The notes under the pieces were generated by a model. That model was not told the DNA's origin. It saw nothing but the letters and a program-made list of their open reading frames with translations, and ran no database searches. From Tamarix chinensis (taxonomy: Eukaryota; Streptophyta; Magnoliopsida; Caryophyllales; Tamaricaceae): 64,000 bases of DNA. The translations under genes were made by a program, and so were the position numbers. The stretch's first letter is position 1; every line of letters starts with the position of its first letter. Shown in pieces: positions 11,718 to 22,505 of this stretch. The stretch spans positions 65,214,896-65,278,895 of the forward strand of contig CM060178.1 of NCBI GenBank assembly GCA_030549775.1. The letters run 5' to 3'.

Positions 11718-13024
11718 TCAGCATTCTTCTTTTAGCTTGTAAATCCACTTCAATCCTATTGCTTTCTGGTTGTCTGGCAATGAAACTAGTTTCCAGGTTT
11801 CATTTTTCAGAATAGAGGATATTTCTTCCTCCATTGCTTTTCTCCAACTCAGATGTGCTTTGGCCTCATCGTAACCTGACGGCTCCTCCTCTCCTAGCAA
11901 ACACAGTCCTGAATACTCCAACTCAATCGGAAAAGTTTCATCATACAAACTGCTGAGATCTCGCTTACCACGTGGTCCTTCTGTTGAGTTTCCCTCTGGT
12001 GTTTCGAGTTGAGGGGATTCTGTACTGACTGGTGTGGAAGGTGAATTCATGGCAGAATTCATGCTAGAATTGCTGATACTACTACCTGAATTGCTGCCAT
12101 CCTCATGTGCTTCCTGATTTGTCGAATCAAATGAATCTGCAATGGTAAAGTAGTGAGTTGTGACACTATTCCCTGTTGCTCCTGTTTCTGTCACAGGAGA
12201 TTTGCTCCATTCCCACTTCTTATCCTCTTGAAACACAACATCTCGTGTCACCAGTACTCTCTTTGAGTTTGGATCAAACATTCTGTAGCCTTTTGTACAG
12301 GAATCATACCCAATGAACACCATATTCTTGCTTCGGTCTGCTAGTTTTGAGAGGTGAGGTGTAACATCTTTTACGTGTCCCACACATCCAAAAATGCGAA
12401 AGTGATCAACAGATGGTTTGCGGTTGTGATATGCTTCATAAGGAGTTTTGCCACAGACGCTCTTTGTTACTGACCTATTTAACAGATAAACAGCAGTTGA
12501 TACTGCTTCTCCCCAAAATTCACCTGGGACATCCATGCTTTTCAATAAACTCCTTGCCATACCGACCACCGTTTGATTTCTTCGTTCAACAACTCCGTTC
12601 TGTTGAGGAGAATAAGGTGCTGTGAGATAACGCCTAATTCCTGCAGCTCACAGTAAGTCTTGAACTCATTTGAGGTGAACTCACCACCACGATTTGTGCG
12701 CAAAGCTTTCAGCTTGTTGTTTTTCTCCATTTCAGCTGCAGCCTTTACCTTCTTAAATGCTTTAAATGCCTCATCTTTGTTTTGGATCAGCACCACCCAC
12801 ATGTATCTCGTACAGTCATCAACCAACAGCAGGAAAAAGCGATTGCCTCCGTGTGTAGCAGGAGTTATTGGTCCGCATAAATCCCCATGCCACAACTCCA
12901 GAGGTGATTCTGCTCGGAATTTTGCCACTGTTGGAAATGAATTTCGGTGTTGCTTTCCGATCAAACAACCATCACAGATACGGTCTTCATGCTCAATTAC
13001 AGGTAGGCCATGCACCATCTGTTT
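11718..13024 (-). pseudogene. Copia integrase, broken by a frameshift
   Basis: The upstream part (to about 12640) has the integrase zinc-binding end (C-D-G-C...G-K-Q-H) and the core, with the catalytic D in L-W-H-G-D-L-C-G-P and D-D-C-T-R-Y. A one-base loss near 12640 shifts the frame. The expected P-Q-Q-N-G-V-V-E-R-R-N-Q block is still readable in the next frame, leading into V-G-M-A-R-S-L-L and the C-terminal part to 11718. That frame ends prematurely at a TGA near 11720, just before the reverse transcriptase. A polyprotein could not be read through unless both frame changes were sequence errors. Confidence 0.88.
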
Positions 13025-14551
13025 CTAGCCTAACATTTTTAAGGTATGAAAATTTACATGCCCGTATCTTGCATGCCAACGCCATGCATCTTCATTGCTT
13101 CTAGACAAGAGACATTCTGGTACGGCCTGAGAAATGTGCAGCAAATATAAGCGGCTTCTTGACCTGCTCACTTTCGCTAGTAGTCTTTGCGTACTGTCTA
13201 GTATAGACATCACTCCTCTTTCAATCACAATCTTGCACCCGTTTTCATCCAACTGACCAAGACTTATTATGTTACTTCTCAACATTGGTACATAATAAAC
13301 TTCAGTGAGTATACGGTGTGCTCCAGTAAGACATTCAAGCAGCACCGAACCTCTCCCCTGTATTTCTACCGCTGAACCATCTCCAAATTTGACAGACCCT
13401 TTGATTGTTCTATCAATTTCAGCAAATTTATCAATACTACCGGTCATGTGATTACTCGCGCCGGTATCTAGGTACCAAGACCTTTCTTGAGCGCCTTTCA
13501 GTTTTGGCACCACCTTGTCTTCATGCAGTAACAAATGCTTGCACTGCTCAGCATGGTCAGAGACACAGACTTCAGCCACCAATAGTGTCGGTTCTTCAAC
13601 AGTTTCGGTTTTGACAAGATTGGCCCTTTCTCTTCGATTTGGTTTAGAACATTCTTTTGCAAAGTGTCCATACTCATTACAGTTGAAGCACTTGACCTTA
13701 GATTTTTCGAAGTTGCGTGGTTTTCGGTCTTCATTAGTGTGTTCACCATTTCCTCGGCCTCTGCCATATCCACGCCCGCGTCCACGACCTCTGCCGTGAT
13801 ATCCTCCTCTCTTGGCACTGTTGGAATTTTCACCTTTCTTGTCCTTGGTGCGCCTTGCCTCCCACTCGGCTTGGGTAAGAAGTAATTGTTCTCCACTGTC
13901 CTTCGAGTGTTGTCTGCCCTTTAGACCTTCCTCAAAGGTTCTGAGACGGCCAATTGCTTCCGAGACTGTCATCTTATCAACATCACCAAATTGCTCGATT
14001 ATTCCGATGATATGAAGAAACCTATCTGGAACCGAACTAAAAAGCTTCTCAACAACTTCACTGTCGTCGAGAGTTGTGCCAAGGGAGCGAATCTCTCCCA
14101 CCAACGTGGTGAGTTTCATGGAGTATTCGGTTACTGTTTCTGAGTCCTCCATTTGCAATTTATTCAATTGCCTTTTCAGCACTTGTACTCGTGCCTTCTT
14201 GACTCGATCTTCACCAACTCGCATCTGTCTTAGTGCTTCCCAGGCCTCCTTGGCCGATTGCTTCTCTGCAATTGCCATCATGACGTTGTCTGGCACTGCC
14301 TGAGATATAGCCACCATCGCTCCTTGATCTCTGTCCTCGTGTTTGTCATCTCCTTCGATCACAGACCATACTCCCAGCGAGCGTAGAACTATCTTCATCT
14401 TTACGGCCCATATGCCGTAGTTCGTCTCACTTAACATGGGATACTGGATCGGAATAGAGACACCTTTAGCCATCGGCTTGAGGACTGACAGTGCCGTGGT
14501 TGGGTTTTCACCATCACCTGTCCCTGGAGTCTTGAGCGAATCATCTGCCAT
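13025..14551 (-). CDS. Copia gag, protease and pre-integrase region (polyprotein ends early at TAG)
   Basis: An open frame of 508 residues starts at the ATG at 14551, 19 bases inside the primer-binding site. Residues 30-215 match the gag region typical of plant copia elements (N-Y-x-x-W-x-x-K-M near 43-52). A Gly/Arg-rich stretch (about 248-267) precedes the zinc knuckle C-F-N-C...H...C at residues 288-301. The aspartic protease motif W-Y-L-D-T-G-A is at 359-365. The GAG-pre-integrase domain follows with W-R-W-H-A-R-Y-G-H near 490-498. A TAG at 13025-13027 ends it where the integrase should continue; the same frame goes on directly with K-Q-M-V-H-G. Gag and protease could still be made. Confidence 0.92.
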   Translation of the reverse strand: MADDSLKTPGTGDGENPTTALSVLKPMAKGVSIPIQYPMLSETNYGIWAVKMKIVLRSLGVWSVIEGDDKHEDRDQGAMVAISQAVPDNVMMAIAEKQSAKEAWEALRQMRVGEDRVKKARVQVLKRQLNKLQMEDSETVTEYSMKLTTLVGEIRSLGTTLDDSEVVEKLFSSVPDRFLHIIGIIEQFGDVDKMTVSEAIGRLRTFEEGLKGRQHSKDSGEQLLLTQAEWEARRTKDKKGENSNSAKRGGYHGRGRGRGRGYGRGRGNGEHTNEDRKPRNFEKSKVKCFNCNEYGHFAKECSKPNRRERANLVKTETVEEPTLLVAEVCVSDHAEQCKHLLLHEDKVVPKLKGAQERSWYLDTGASNHMTGSIDKFAEIDRTIKGSVKFGDGSAVEIQGRGSVLLECLTGAHRILTEVYYVPMLRSNIISLGQLDENGCKIVIERGVMSILDSTQRLLAKVSRSRSRLYLLHISQAVPECLLSRSNEDAWRWHARYGHVNFHTLKMLG

Positions 14552-14569
14552 TATCTCTTCTTGCGCCTT

Positions 14570-14581
14570 GCTTTGATACCA
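14570..14581 (-). promoter_or_regulatory. Primer-binding site, initiator tRNA-Met
   Basis: On the minus strand, TGGTATCAAAGC begins two bases inside the 5' LTR. It is complementary to the 3' end of plant initiator tRNA-Met (TGGTATCAGAGC expected) with one mismatch. Confidence 0.88.
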
Positions 14582-14583
14582 AA

Positions 14584-14918
14584 TGTTGGTTCAGGGTTTT
14601 TATCTCAGTATTCAGTTTCTTTCTTTTGTTTCTTACTGGTATCGTACAAGAAAAAAACACACAAGAGAATTTTCGATACTTCCACTTCCTGCATCATTTT
14701 CTGGGTTTTCTTAAATATACAAAATACAAAAAATAACTCCTAAAAGCACAGCCACGTTTGGAGAAAATAACTGCACACTAAAATAACTTCTACTCTATTT
14801 TCAGCCACGTGCTGGACTAACCTGACAAACTAACTTGCTGTCTAACTAAAAAAAACTTTGCTGAAAATAAACAAATCAAGTACTGGATACAATTTCTAAC
14901 AACAAGATTAAATCATCA
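14584..14918 (-). repeat. 5' LTR of the copia element
   Basis: 335 bp, with no difference seen from 9996-10330. It is followed by ATTCC at 14919-14923, the right copy of the target duplication. On the minus strand it is the 5' LTR and would hold the promoter. Confidence 0.95.
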
Positions 14919-14923
14919 ATTCC

Positions 14924-15407
14924 GTTATATTGTTCATTTTGTTTTGGCTTTCTTGAGTATTTGTTTTTCATTCCTGTGGCACGAATATGTCTCGGCTATA
15001 AATATAGCCTTCCTTTTATGTATTAAGAACTAACTAAAAGCTAATCAGTAATAAGTCTAGAGATTATCTGTTCAATTCTTCTTTTCCTCTTCCCTAAAGT
15101 TTCATTCGTTTCTAGTTTTCTAGTGGTTGGAACGCGGTAGATTGCTGGTTCTTTCCCATTCGTTCATGCACCACCCGATTGTTATTCGAATATGGTTGTC
15201 GTAGTACCTGTAACTCCTTTTGGTAGGTTAGTAAATGCTAGCATGTGGCAGAATAGAGCTACGGATCTGTAGTATGCCTATTCGCCCTCACTTTTGATAC
15301 TCCGGGGGTATGCCCTCTGTACTTGTATAGCTTTCAATATATTTACCACGTTTACCTGGGGGGAATATCGTTGTCGTAGTTTCGGTGTCCCTGCTTGTTG
15401 TATTAGT
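14924..15407. other. Intergenic sequence, no gene seen
   Basis: Joined to the sequence left of 9991, this restores the DNA before the copia insertion. About 15250-15365 resembles 4318-4430. No coding or RNA gene is visible. Confidence 0.5.
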
Positions 15408-15569
15408 AGTGTACCAGCTTGCATAAATGTGGTGTACATTAAGGAGACTAGTTAACCACCAAATCTTGATCGGTATTCATTAAGGAGACTTGCAATGAGG
15501 ATGATGAACAAAACCTAATTAAATCGGTGATGGGTTGATGAAGATCTTTCATATTTAGAGTTAGGAGAC
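15408..15569 (+). repeat. Dispersed 150-bp segment, copy 1 (copy 2 at 28298-28448)
   Basis: Both copies contain 'gcataaatg.ggtgta', 'gaggatgatgaacaaaa' and 'tatttagagttaggagac' in the same order. Here the segment runs straight into the receptor-like pseudogene. The copy at 28298 stops at the same 'ttaggagac' and continues into unrelated sequence, so 15569/15570 marks a rearrangement breakpoint. Confidence 0.7.
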
Positions 15570-15915
15570 CGGAACTCACCTACAGACATTTGATGCTGCA
15601 TCATTTGCTAGAAATAATCCAGGAATTTGTCGTGCCCCACTTCTACAAACGTGTCCAGAAGATGACAAACCAGCGAAGGATTCCCTGGGCAAGAAAGGGA
15701 TCAACATGATGGCACTTATGGAGGGGAAGAAAATTCATTTGTGCCTGCTTTGCCACTGGATTCTGAGCAATTTTCGGGACCCTGATATTTAGCAGAACTA
15801 TGAGACATGGCTACTTTCGGTTCTTCGCCTGCAGGGATGATAGGCTCTACATCATGGTTACATTTCAAGGACGACGTTGATTATAATCACTACCATGTGC
15901 TCTATTACTTAATTA
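15570..15915 (+). pseudogene. Truncated LRR receptor-like protein pseudogene (C-terminal end only)
   Basis: The stretch aligns along its length with 33353-33720, the last 110 or so codons of the intact receptor-like gene plus its first downstream bases. Shared blocks include 'cagac.tttgatgct.catcatttgc', 'ccctgggcaagaaaggga' and 'tgataggctctacatc'. The LRRs and signal peptide are absent. About 35 bases are missing in the transmembrane region, which shifts the frame, and point changes add stops. It keeps sequence past the stop codon, so it came from genomic duplication rather than retroposition. It has the same orientation as the intact gene, about 15 kb upstream. Confidence 0.88.
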
Positions 15916-17078
15916 GATATATAAAGCATAAACTAGCTACAACTGCTGGTTCATAAAATTAGACTTCATGAATAAAAAATTTAAAGCTCCCTGGATTATT
16001 GAGGCAGATATCTGGTTCACACAAGGTGTTTTTCAGTTATTGTCAGAAGGGGGAAATGTGTTGACTGTACTAGATCTTACTGGGTAGAGTAATTATTGCT
16101 GGAAAAACAAAGAGTAATTATTTGAAGGAGTAACAAATGTCGCGAAGTTACTGGGTAGGAGAGGTGAGGAATGACGAATCTAATCTCGTGTCACGAGTGA
16201 TGGCTCTAAAGGGCGTAAGTAAGAAGAAATATTTTTTTATTTATTTAAAAAAGGTAGTTTATAAACTAATAAAAAAAGTATTTATTAAATATATTTAAAT
16301 ATATATATTTTAATTTTACTTTGAATGAGCTATTTTTTTGTTTTTTTTTTTGTTTTTTCTTATAAGCTGGGAAACATGTCTAGTATAATCTTAAAACCAA
16401 TAGATGTGTGGACATAAATCAAGTTGACATAAGTTTGAGTAAGAATGAGCACCTAATTCCCTCTAATCGCCTTCAATAATTAATGCAAGCCGGAATAGAT
16501 CATATCATCTCTCCTTTGCTATTTTAAGGCACCCGTCAATCATCATGGTCATGGATGCGTACCCTTTCCTCGGTATATAATAGTAATACTACAATACAAC
16601 TATATGTATATTTTTATTATACATTTCGAAATCCAGAATGTAATTTACCTCCCTAGCCTGCACGTTCCTTCTTTTTTTGGGCGGGGGGGGGGGCATCATA
16701 AGGGGATTGCATGGTCCGCATGCAGTTTCCATATTTAATCATCGAGAGTGTGTGTGAGAGATAGAGGGGTAAGTCCTCTATATGAAGTGTTATGATTTAC
16801 GAGCAAATTGCTGAGTTCGCCAAAGAGTCGTCACAATCTAGAGTCCACCCCCTACCCCAACAAACTCCCCCCCCCCAAAGGATTTCTTTAGACTGTTTGT
16901 TTGATTCTACAAGCGCATGTGAGCAGCTGCTCAAAAGTATGAAGTGGGATAATTCAAAGTCATGAATTGACTTTGATTACAAAGGTCTCTCGAGTCTCTT
17001 CATGACTAGCAAGGATGGAGATGGCATGGTTTGTGTAGAAAGAATGAACCTGCACTTTTTAACTTATTTTACAACCTC
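15916..17078. other. Intergenic DNA, no gene seen
   Basis: AT-rich sequence with a poly-G run near 16680-16693 and a poly-C run near 16868-16876. About 16905-17040 is a partial copy of the module seen at 9594-9880. Nothing else is recognised. Confidence 0.5.
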
Positions 17079-17099
17079 CACTACTACGAAAACGAGAAA

Positions 17100-17285
17100 T
17101 AATAACGGGACATTAATAACGGTGATTCGAAAATCGTTGTCAAATGCGTGAAAATTAATGCGTGGGATAGTTTTGATAATGGTTATAGTTCAATACTGTT
17201 ATTAAAAGGGTAACGTTAAAATTTATATAGATGTTTTCTAAAAGATGTTTTAATAACGGTTCTTTTAGGAACCGTTATTAAAACT
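17100..17285. repeat. Left subterminal repeats of CACTA 1
   Basis: Short inverted units around 'taataacgg' and 'ccgttatta'. Several have mutated C or G positions compared with the array in the element at 52841. Confidence 0.8.
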
Positions 17286-18351
17286 CTAAAATCAAACTTT
17301 TATTTCGCTTAGTTCTGTTTCGTGCCAAAAATTTTAGACTTTCTGCACCTTTATTCTCTTACTCTCCTTCTCCTTGCAAACCCTCACACCACCACACCGT
17401 GCACCATCACTCTAGCTCCTCTCAAGTAAGGGAAACCCTTACACTGCCAACTCTCCACCACCCCTCTTCCATTGTCGGCTTTGCATGTGCGTGCTATCAT
17501 TGTTCCGAACCTAGCTAGCCAGCACTTGTACCTTTATCTTCTATCGTGTTTGTAGGCCCTTGCCGCTCTCAACTTGATCGCTATCGTGGTTGTAGTTAGC
17601 TCACTTCACGTATGTGTTTGTTATTCCTCTTGTAACTTTTATTTGCTACAGGATTGTGCTTGTTTGTTATTGAAAAATTGCGATTTATCGTTCGAAAATG
17701 TGTTGTTGAATGTGTTGGTTGAAAATGTTGCTGTTCAAACCTATGACTTTGTTGCGTTATTGTTATATATTAACAAACGCATGTGTTGGCCGAGACCTTT
17801 ACATATATATATAATATAAATGTAAGTGTAGAATTATATATATTTTCACTCATAAAAACTATATATATAGACACATTTTCATTAATAAGTATAGGATACT
17901 AGCAATAAGATATAGGAAATGTCATATAATAAAATAAAAATATATTTTACACATGCACATCATTAAAAGAAAATTTCAATTAGGGATGCATATGCTAATG
18001 ATTGCTATTTGATGAGGGTTAAATAGATATAGAAAATAAGGAATATATAAAAGTGAATAATTAAAGAGGGAGAAATAATTGTGTATAATAATAATATTAT
18101 TATTTATTTATTAGGCTTTAATTATAGTTATCTAAGTTTAGGATTAGGGTTTTATGAAGTTTAGGGTTAGGTTTTATTATAACAAATTATTGTTAATTAG
18201 GGTTAGGGTAAGGGTTAGGGTTAAGGTTATGGTTAATTAGGGTTAGGGCCGGTTAGTATTAATATCTTTTTGGAAACGTGTTAGCATGATTCGTATATAT
18301 ATATATATATATATAACATCTTAACATTATTTATTTATTTATTATAGAGAT

Positions 18352-21300
18352 ATGGCCAACAAAAACATTGATAGAGACAACATAGATGAAGAAGGGAAAA
18401 GAGGACCTATAATTAGGAGAATCATCACAGACATGAGGAATAAAGGAGAATTAGTCAAGTTGGGATTGAATACTTACAATCTTTCCATTGGCCCTCACGC
18501 AGACATGTTCTTGACTTATATTTCACTTGTGACCCGTAACCGTGTCATATCTCCTATAATAATTGGAAGCAGGTTCCAAAGGGTCATAAGGAGCATATTT
18601 AGTGGGAAATCATGGTAAATATGCTATTTTATATAATCATTTTTTATGTCAAATATTATTAATTTTATTACATTAACATTGGTATACATCTACATGTCTT
18701 ATTTTGCAAAGAGTGTTCAATGTCCTTGAGAATATGAAGAAATGGCTTCTTAGATATTGTAGGGAACATCTAAGAATATTTAGATCATATTTATCTCATA
18801 GAAAAATGTATAGAAAGAGGGATGATTCTCTATAGCAGAACCCACCCAAATGATACGGTTTCATCGATCAACAAAATTGGAACCAATTTATTGAATATCG
18901 TCTTACGGAAGATTTTAAGGTATTTGTTAGATAACAATTAAACATTTTTGTATTGATTCCAGTATTATACTTAATATTAAAATAACCATGTGATTATGTT
19001 TTGGCTTGTCACATAGGAAAAAAGTACCAAAAATAAAGAGATTAAGAAGCAAATAAATACTAGCATAATATGGCTCGTAAAGGCTATGCGGGCCTTAAAG
19101 AGGAGTTAGTATGCATTTTATGATTTATCTATTTACATGTAAATGTCAAAAGTTATAATAATATTCTTAATTAAAAATATTTTTTGATTTGTAGCTCCTA
19201 GCCCAAGGCTTGTAGATGTTGGTACATTATGGAAGAAGGTTAAAGCAATAAGAGATGGATATATTAATGAATATGTAGATGTTGTAGCTAAAATAAAATT
19301 GTAAGTTTGTAGATATCTAGAACCCTACTTAGTTTTCTTTTAGAAAACTATTATAATTTTCTTATTCCTATAAGTTAAATTTACATATATTATATACATT
19401 ACAGAACAAACTCGAAACATTAGATGGTGAGGAGGGGGTGGACCAATATAGCATTATGTCCCAAGCTACAAGAATTATAGAACACCCTAGAAGACACAGA
19501 GGTCTTAGATTAGGAGTTACGAGAATGAGCTTATGTGGTCGATCTCGTGGTTCTCGTAACACTAATGAGCTAGTCTCCATCCTCGGCCAGAAATTGAATA
19601 TGGCATTTTAATAGATGGAAACAATGGAGTAAGAGTTTCCATTTATTAAATATCAAGGGTATAAGCCATCCAATTCAATAGACCATGATTAGCTTCACAT
19701 ACCTAATGATAATAGCATCAGAGATAGTTGTGAAGCTGATGCATATCTTTCTACTCTTTCCAAGGTAAGCATTACAAACTATGAATTGTTATTAAATGTT
19801 TTAGGTGTAATAAATAATTAATAATGTGTAATATTTTTGTTTAGGGTTTGCATAAATGTGATTTGTTAGCGAATGATCTTTCAACACTTTCGACAAGAGG
19901 AAGGGTCTGCATCAGTCATAGTGCCCAAATGCACACAATTTACGGGTACAATTTAGCCCTAAATATAAAGCCGGTGAGTATTGACACTCCAATCATTAGT
20001 AGTGTGCACTTGCCTTGTTATAAAGAGGGCGATGAGGGAACCACAGTACTAGAAGCTCATAGAGTGGCTTGGCCTGCGGATCAGATACATCTCACTACTG
20101 AAGAGGTATTAACATTCGACATCTTCATTAGACCTTATTTAGTAGTTACACTTTTCATACCTTTTTCATATATATATTTATATGCTCAATACATATTTTA
20201 TTTAATATTATCAATTGAGGAATCAGAAAAGGAATAAAAAAAAACAAGACTTCTTTTGCTAGCAAAACCAAGAGAGGTACTAGCAGAACGAGCAACACAA
20301 AAGAGGGTGCTGCTAAAGGAAAGAGAGCTAAATCTGAAAAATTAGTTACCCCACAAAAGATTCCTTCTTTAGATCAGAAAAGCCAACCTCCACCATTAAT
20401 AGCTTTATTGTATTTTTATGTCCAAAACTACCTCAAGGAAAATTATATTTTCATTGATTGTCGTCCTGATTATATTGGGAGGGACGATGCTACTTACATA
20501 GTATCGACGATTGACATAAGCGACATTTATAATCATGAATGGATGTCAACCATGAGTCTTGTCGTCTATGTCTTGTAAGCATTATTTCATTTTGAGATTT
20601 TAGTACTCTTAACTTGTACAATTGAAATGTTTATGACCTCTTATATGAGTTATATATTGTTATTAACAAATATGCATTGTTTTTGTCATCTATAGGTTGG
20701 TAGCTAATCGAGCTGCGATGGAGGGAATATTTTCCTCTATTGTGTTTGTGTGCCCATACTACATAGTTGACGGTAGTATAATAAGAGAGGGTAGGCACAT
20801 AGACTATTTAGCGGATCGCATTTTGATTTAGGGACACAACAAGCTCTATCTCATTCCTCACCTCGCAACTGAACTTTGGATTTTGTATGCCATCTGACCT
20901 GATCTTAATACAGTCTATGTTTTTGATTCCCTTGGAACCTATGACGTACCTTTTGAAGTCGCTCGTCATGGTGGGAAGGAATTTATCGACATGTTAGTAT
21001 ACTTTTTACTTCTTAATTCATTAGCTTATTTATACATATATTCTAATTTCATTATTTGAGGTATATATACTTACAATATTTTGTATCCAACTCTATTTAT
21101 TAGGTCACTATAGATAGCGTATCAATGGAGAGGCGGGAATGGTGTCCTAAACCCAAAGAATCTTGAATATGAGCATGTCATAGTAAGTAGGAAGACAACT
21201 ATTTTGTACTTTATTTTAATTCAAATTAATATCTAATAGTTAGAAAGCTAACTAAATTCATTTAATATTGTCCACAATAGCAAAACAACAATGATTGTGG

Positions 21301-21580
21301 ATACTATGTATGTAGAGCAATGGATCTGATAGTTCAAAATAGATTGGTCAACATAGATCTAAGCCATGTATGTTTGCTTTTTGATATTTTTCCATTAATG
21401 AATCATGACATATATGTTTGGTACTTGATGTAAGTGCTAACAGTATATTAATCGAAACTTGGGCATAGTAGTTTTTCATCGATTACTATACACGAGGCTA
21501 GCAATACAATGTTGATGAAATTGATGAAGTTAGAGACCAATGGGCCAAGTACTTACACTCATTCATTTGGTATTTGGTAG
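18352..21580 (+). pseudogene. Transposase_24/Ulp1-like gene of CACTA 1, decayed
   Basis: The first exon is open from M-A-N-K-N-I-D at 18352. The following exons align in order with those of the gene at 54713-57951, but stops and frame changes interrupt nearly every one: the second exon has two stops, and a stop follows the position of the protease His. That His codon has changed to Leu (E-L-W instead of E-H-W near 20874). The Cys exon (D-C-G-Y near 21297) is readable. In the Lys/Ser-rich exon, position 20361 encodes Leu where the copy at 56735 has a stop. The product cannot be a working protease. Confidence 0.85.
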
Positions 21581-21895
21581 AGATCTATATATTCTACATT
21601 CATGTTCAAGTTTATATTTCGTCTATGTCTTTCGGTCTTCTAGGCTAGATTTATGAACTTTTTACTTTGGGGTGTAGAACTATCAAGTTGTGGTATGCCT
21701 ACTAATTTTGATTCCTGAGTATGTCCGGTGTATTAAGACATGCATACTAATTAGATATTGGTTGAAATTATGTTGTGATCGAATATTTGTTATAAATTGA
21801 TGTTGTTTTACAATGCAGATTTGGTAATTATTTGAACATATAGCTGTGTATGTGAGAAGAAACAAAATAGAAAAAATATATAATAAAAAAACTAT

Positions 21896-22490
21896 AGTTT
21901 TAATAACAATTCTTATAAAGAACCGTTATTAAAGTTACATATTTCATCTCAAATTTATGCTCAGTTAATACGTATTAGCATTTAATAATTGCATAATCAA
22001 TCCCCAAAACCCTAATTCGATGATAGACTTTTAATAATGGTTATCATCAAAACCGTTATTAAAACATATGTTTTATTAACGAATTTTATTAAGAACTATT
22101 ATTAAAACTATCCTTTAGATTTCAAATTTATGCTCATTTAGTACGCATTAGGGTTTAAGAAATGCACAATCAATTACTAAAACCCTAATTTGATTATGTT
22201 TTAACAATGATTTTTGTAATAACCGTTATTAAAACTTTATTTTCCACAATTGGTTTTTACTTGAAAATCGTTGTTGAAATCTTGTTTTTAACAACGGCTT
22301 TATGGAAGAATCATCATTAAAACCTTTTTTTTTAACAACGGTTGTTACTTGAAAATCGTCATTAAATATAAAGTTTATGCACATATTCGTGGATTTTTTT
22401 TTTATATTTTTGATAATGGCTATAAACCATTATTAAAGATTTAATAATGGGTGGATTAATAATGGTTTAAAACTGTTATTAAAACCCCTT
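21896..22490. repeat. Right subterminal repeats of CACTA 1
   Basis: About ten units of 'taataacggtt/aaccgttatta' and mutated forms, many in palindromic pairs 6-10 bases apart. They lead to the terminal TTTTTGGGGTAGTG. Confidence 0.85.
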
Positions 22491-22505
22491 TTTGGGGTAG
22501 TGCTC

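Larger units (their letters stand above)
9996..14918 (-). mobile_element. Complete Ty1/copia LTR retrotransposon
   Basis: Two 335-bp direct repeats (9996-10330 and 14584-14918), both TG...CA, look identical base for base. They bound a gag-protease-integrase-RT-RNase H region read on the minus strand, the Ty1/copia order. TSD ATTCC lies at 9991-9995 and 14919-14923. A primer-binding site for initiator tRNA-Met and a polypurine tract lie at the expected inner edges. Identical LTRs indicate very recent insertion, yet the coding region has at least two frameshifts and two in-frame TAG stops. It should therefore not encode a full polyprotein unless the lesions are assembly errors. Confidence 0.96.
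17079..22502 (+). mobile_element. CACTA (En/Spm) transposon 1, no TNP2
   Basis: The 5424-bp element starts CACTACTACGAAAA and ends TTTTTGGGGTAGTG. The ends are imperfect inverted repeats of the CACTA type and are flanked by the 3-bp duplication CTC (17076-17078 and 22503-22505). Subterminal arrays of 'taataacggtt' in both orientations lie inside each end. The interior has a decayed copy of the Transposase_24/Ulp1-like gene and no TNP2 transposase, so it is a non-autonomous member of the family at 52841-58645. Divergence from that copy and its many stops indicate an older insertion. Confidence 0.93.

Noticed and set aside
16680..16876. Poly-G and poly-C runs as a functional switch
   Set aside because: Single homopolymers in spacer DNA with no adjacent gene; they are also prone to sequencing error.
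18190..18250. Interstitial telomere
   Set aside because: The run is short, is of the TTAGGG and not TTTAGGG type, and lies in a transposon leader found four times in the window.
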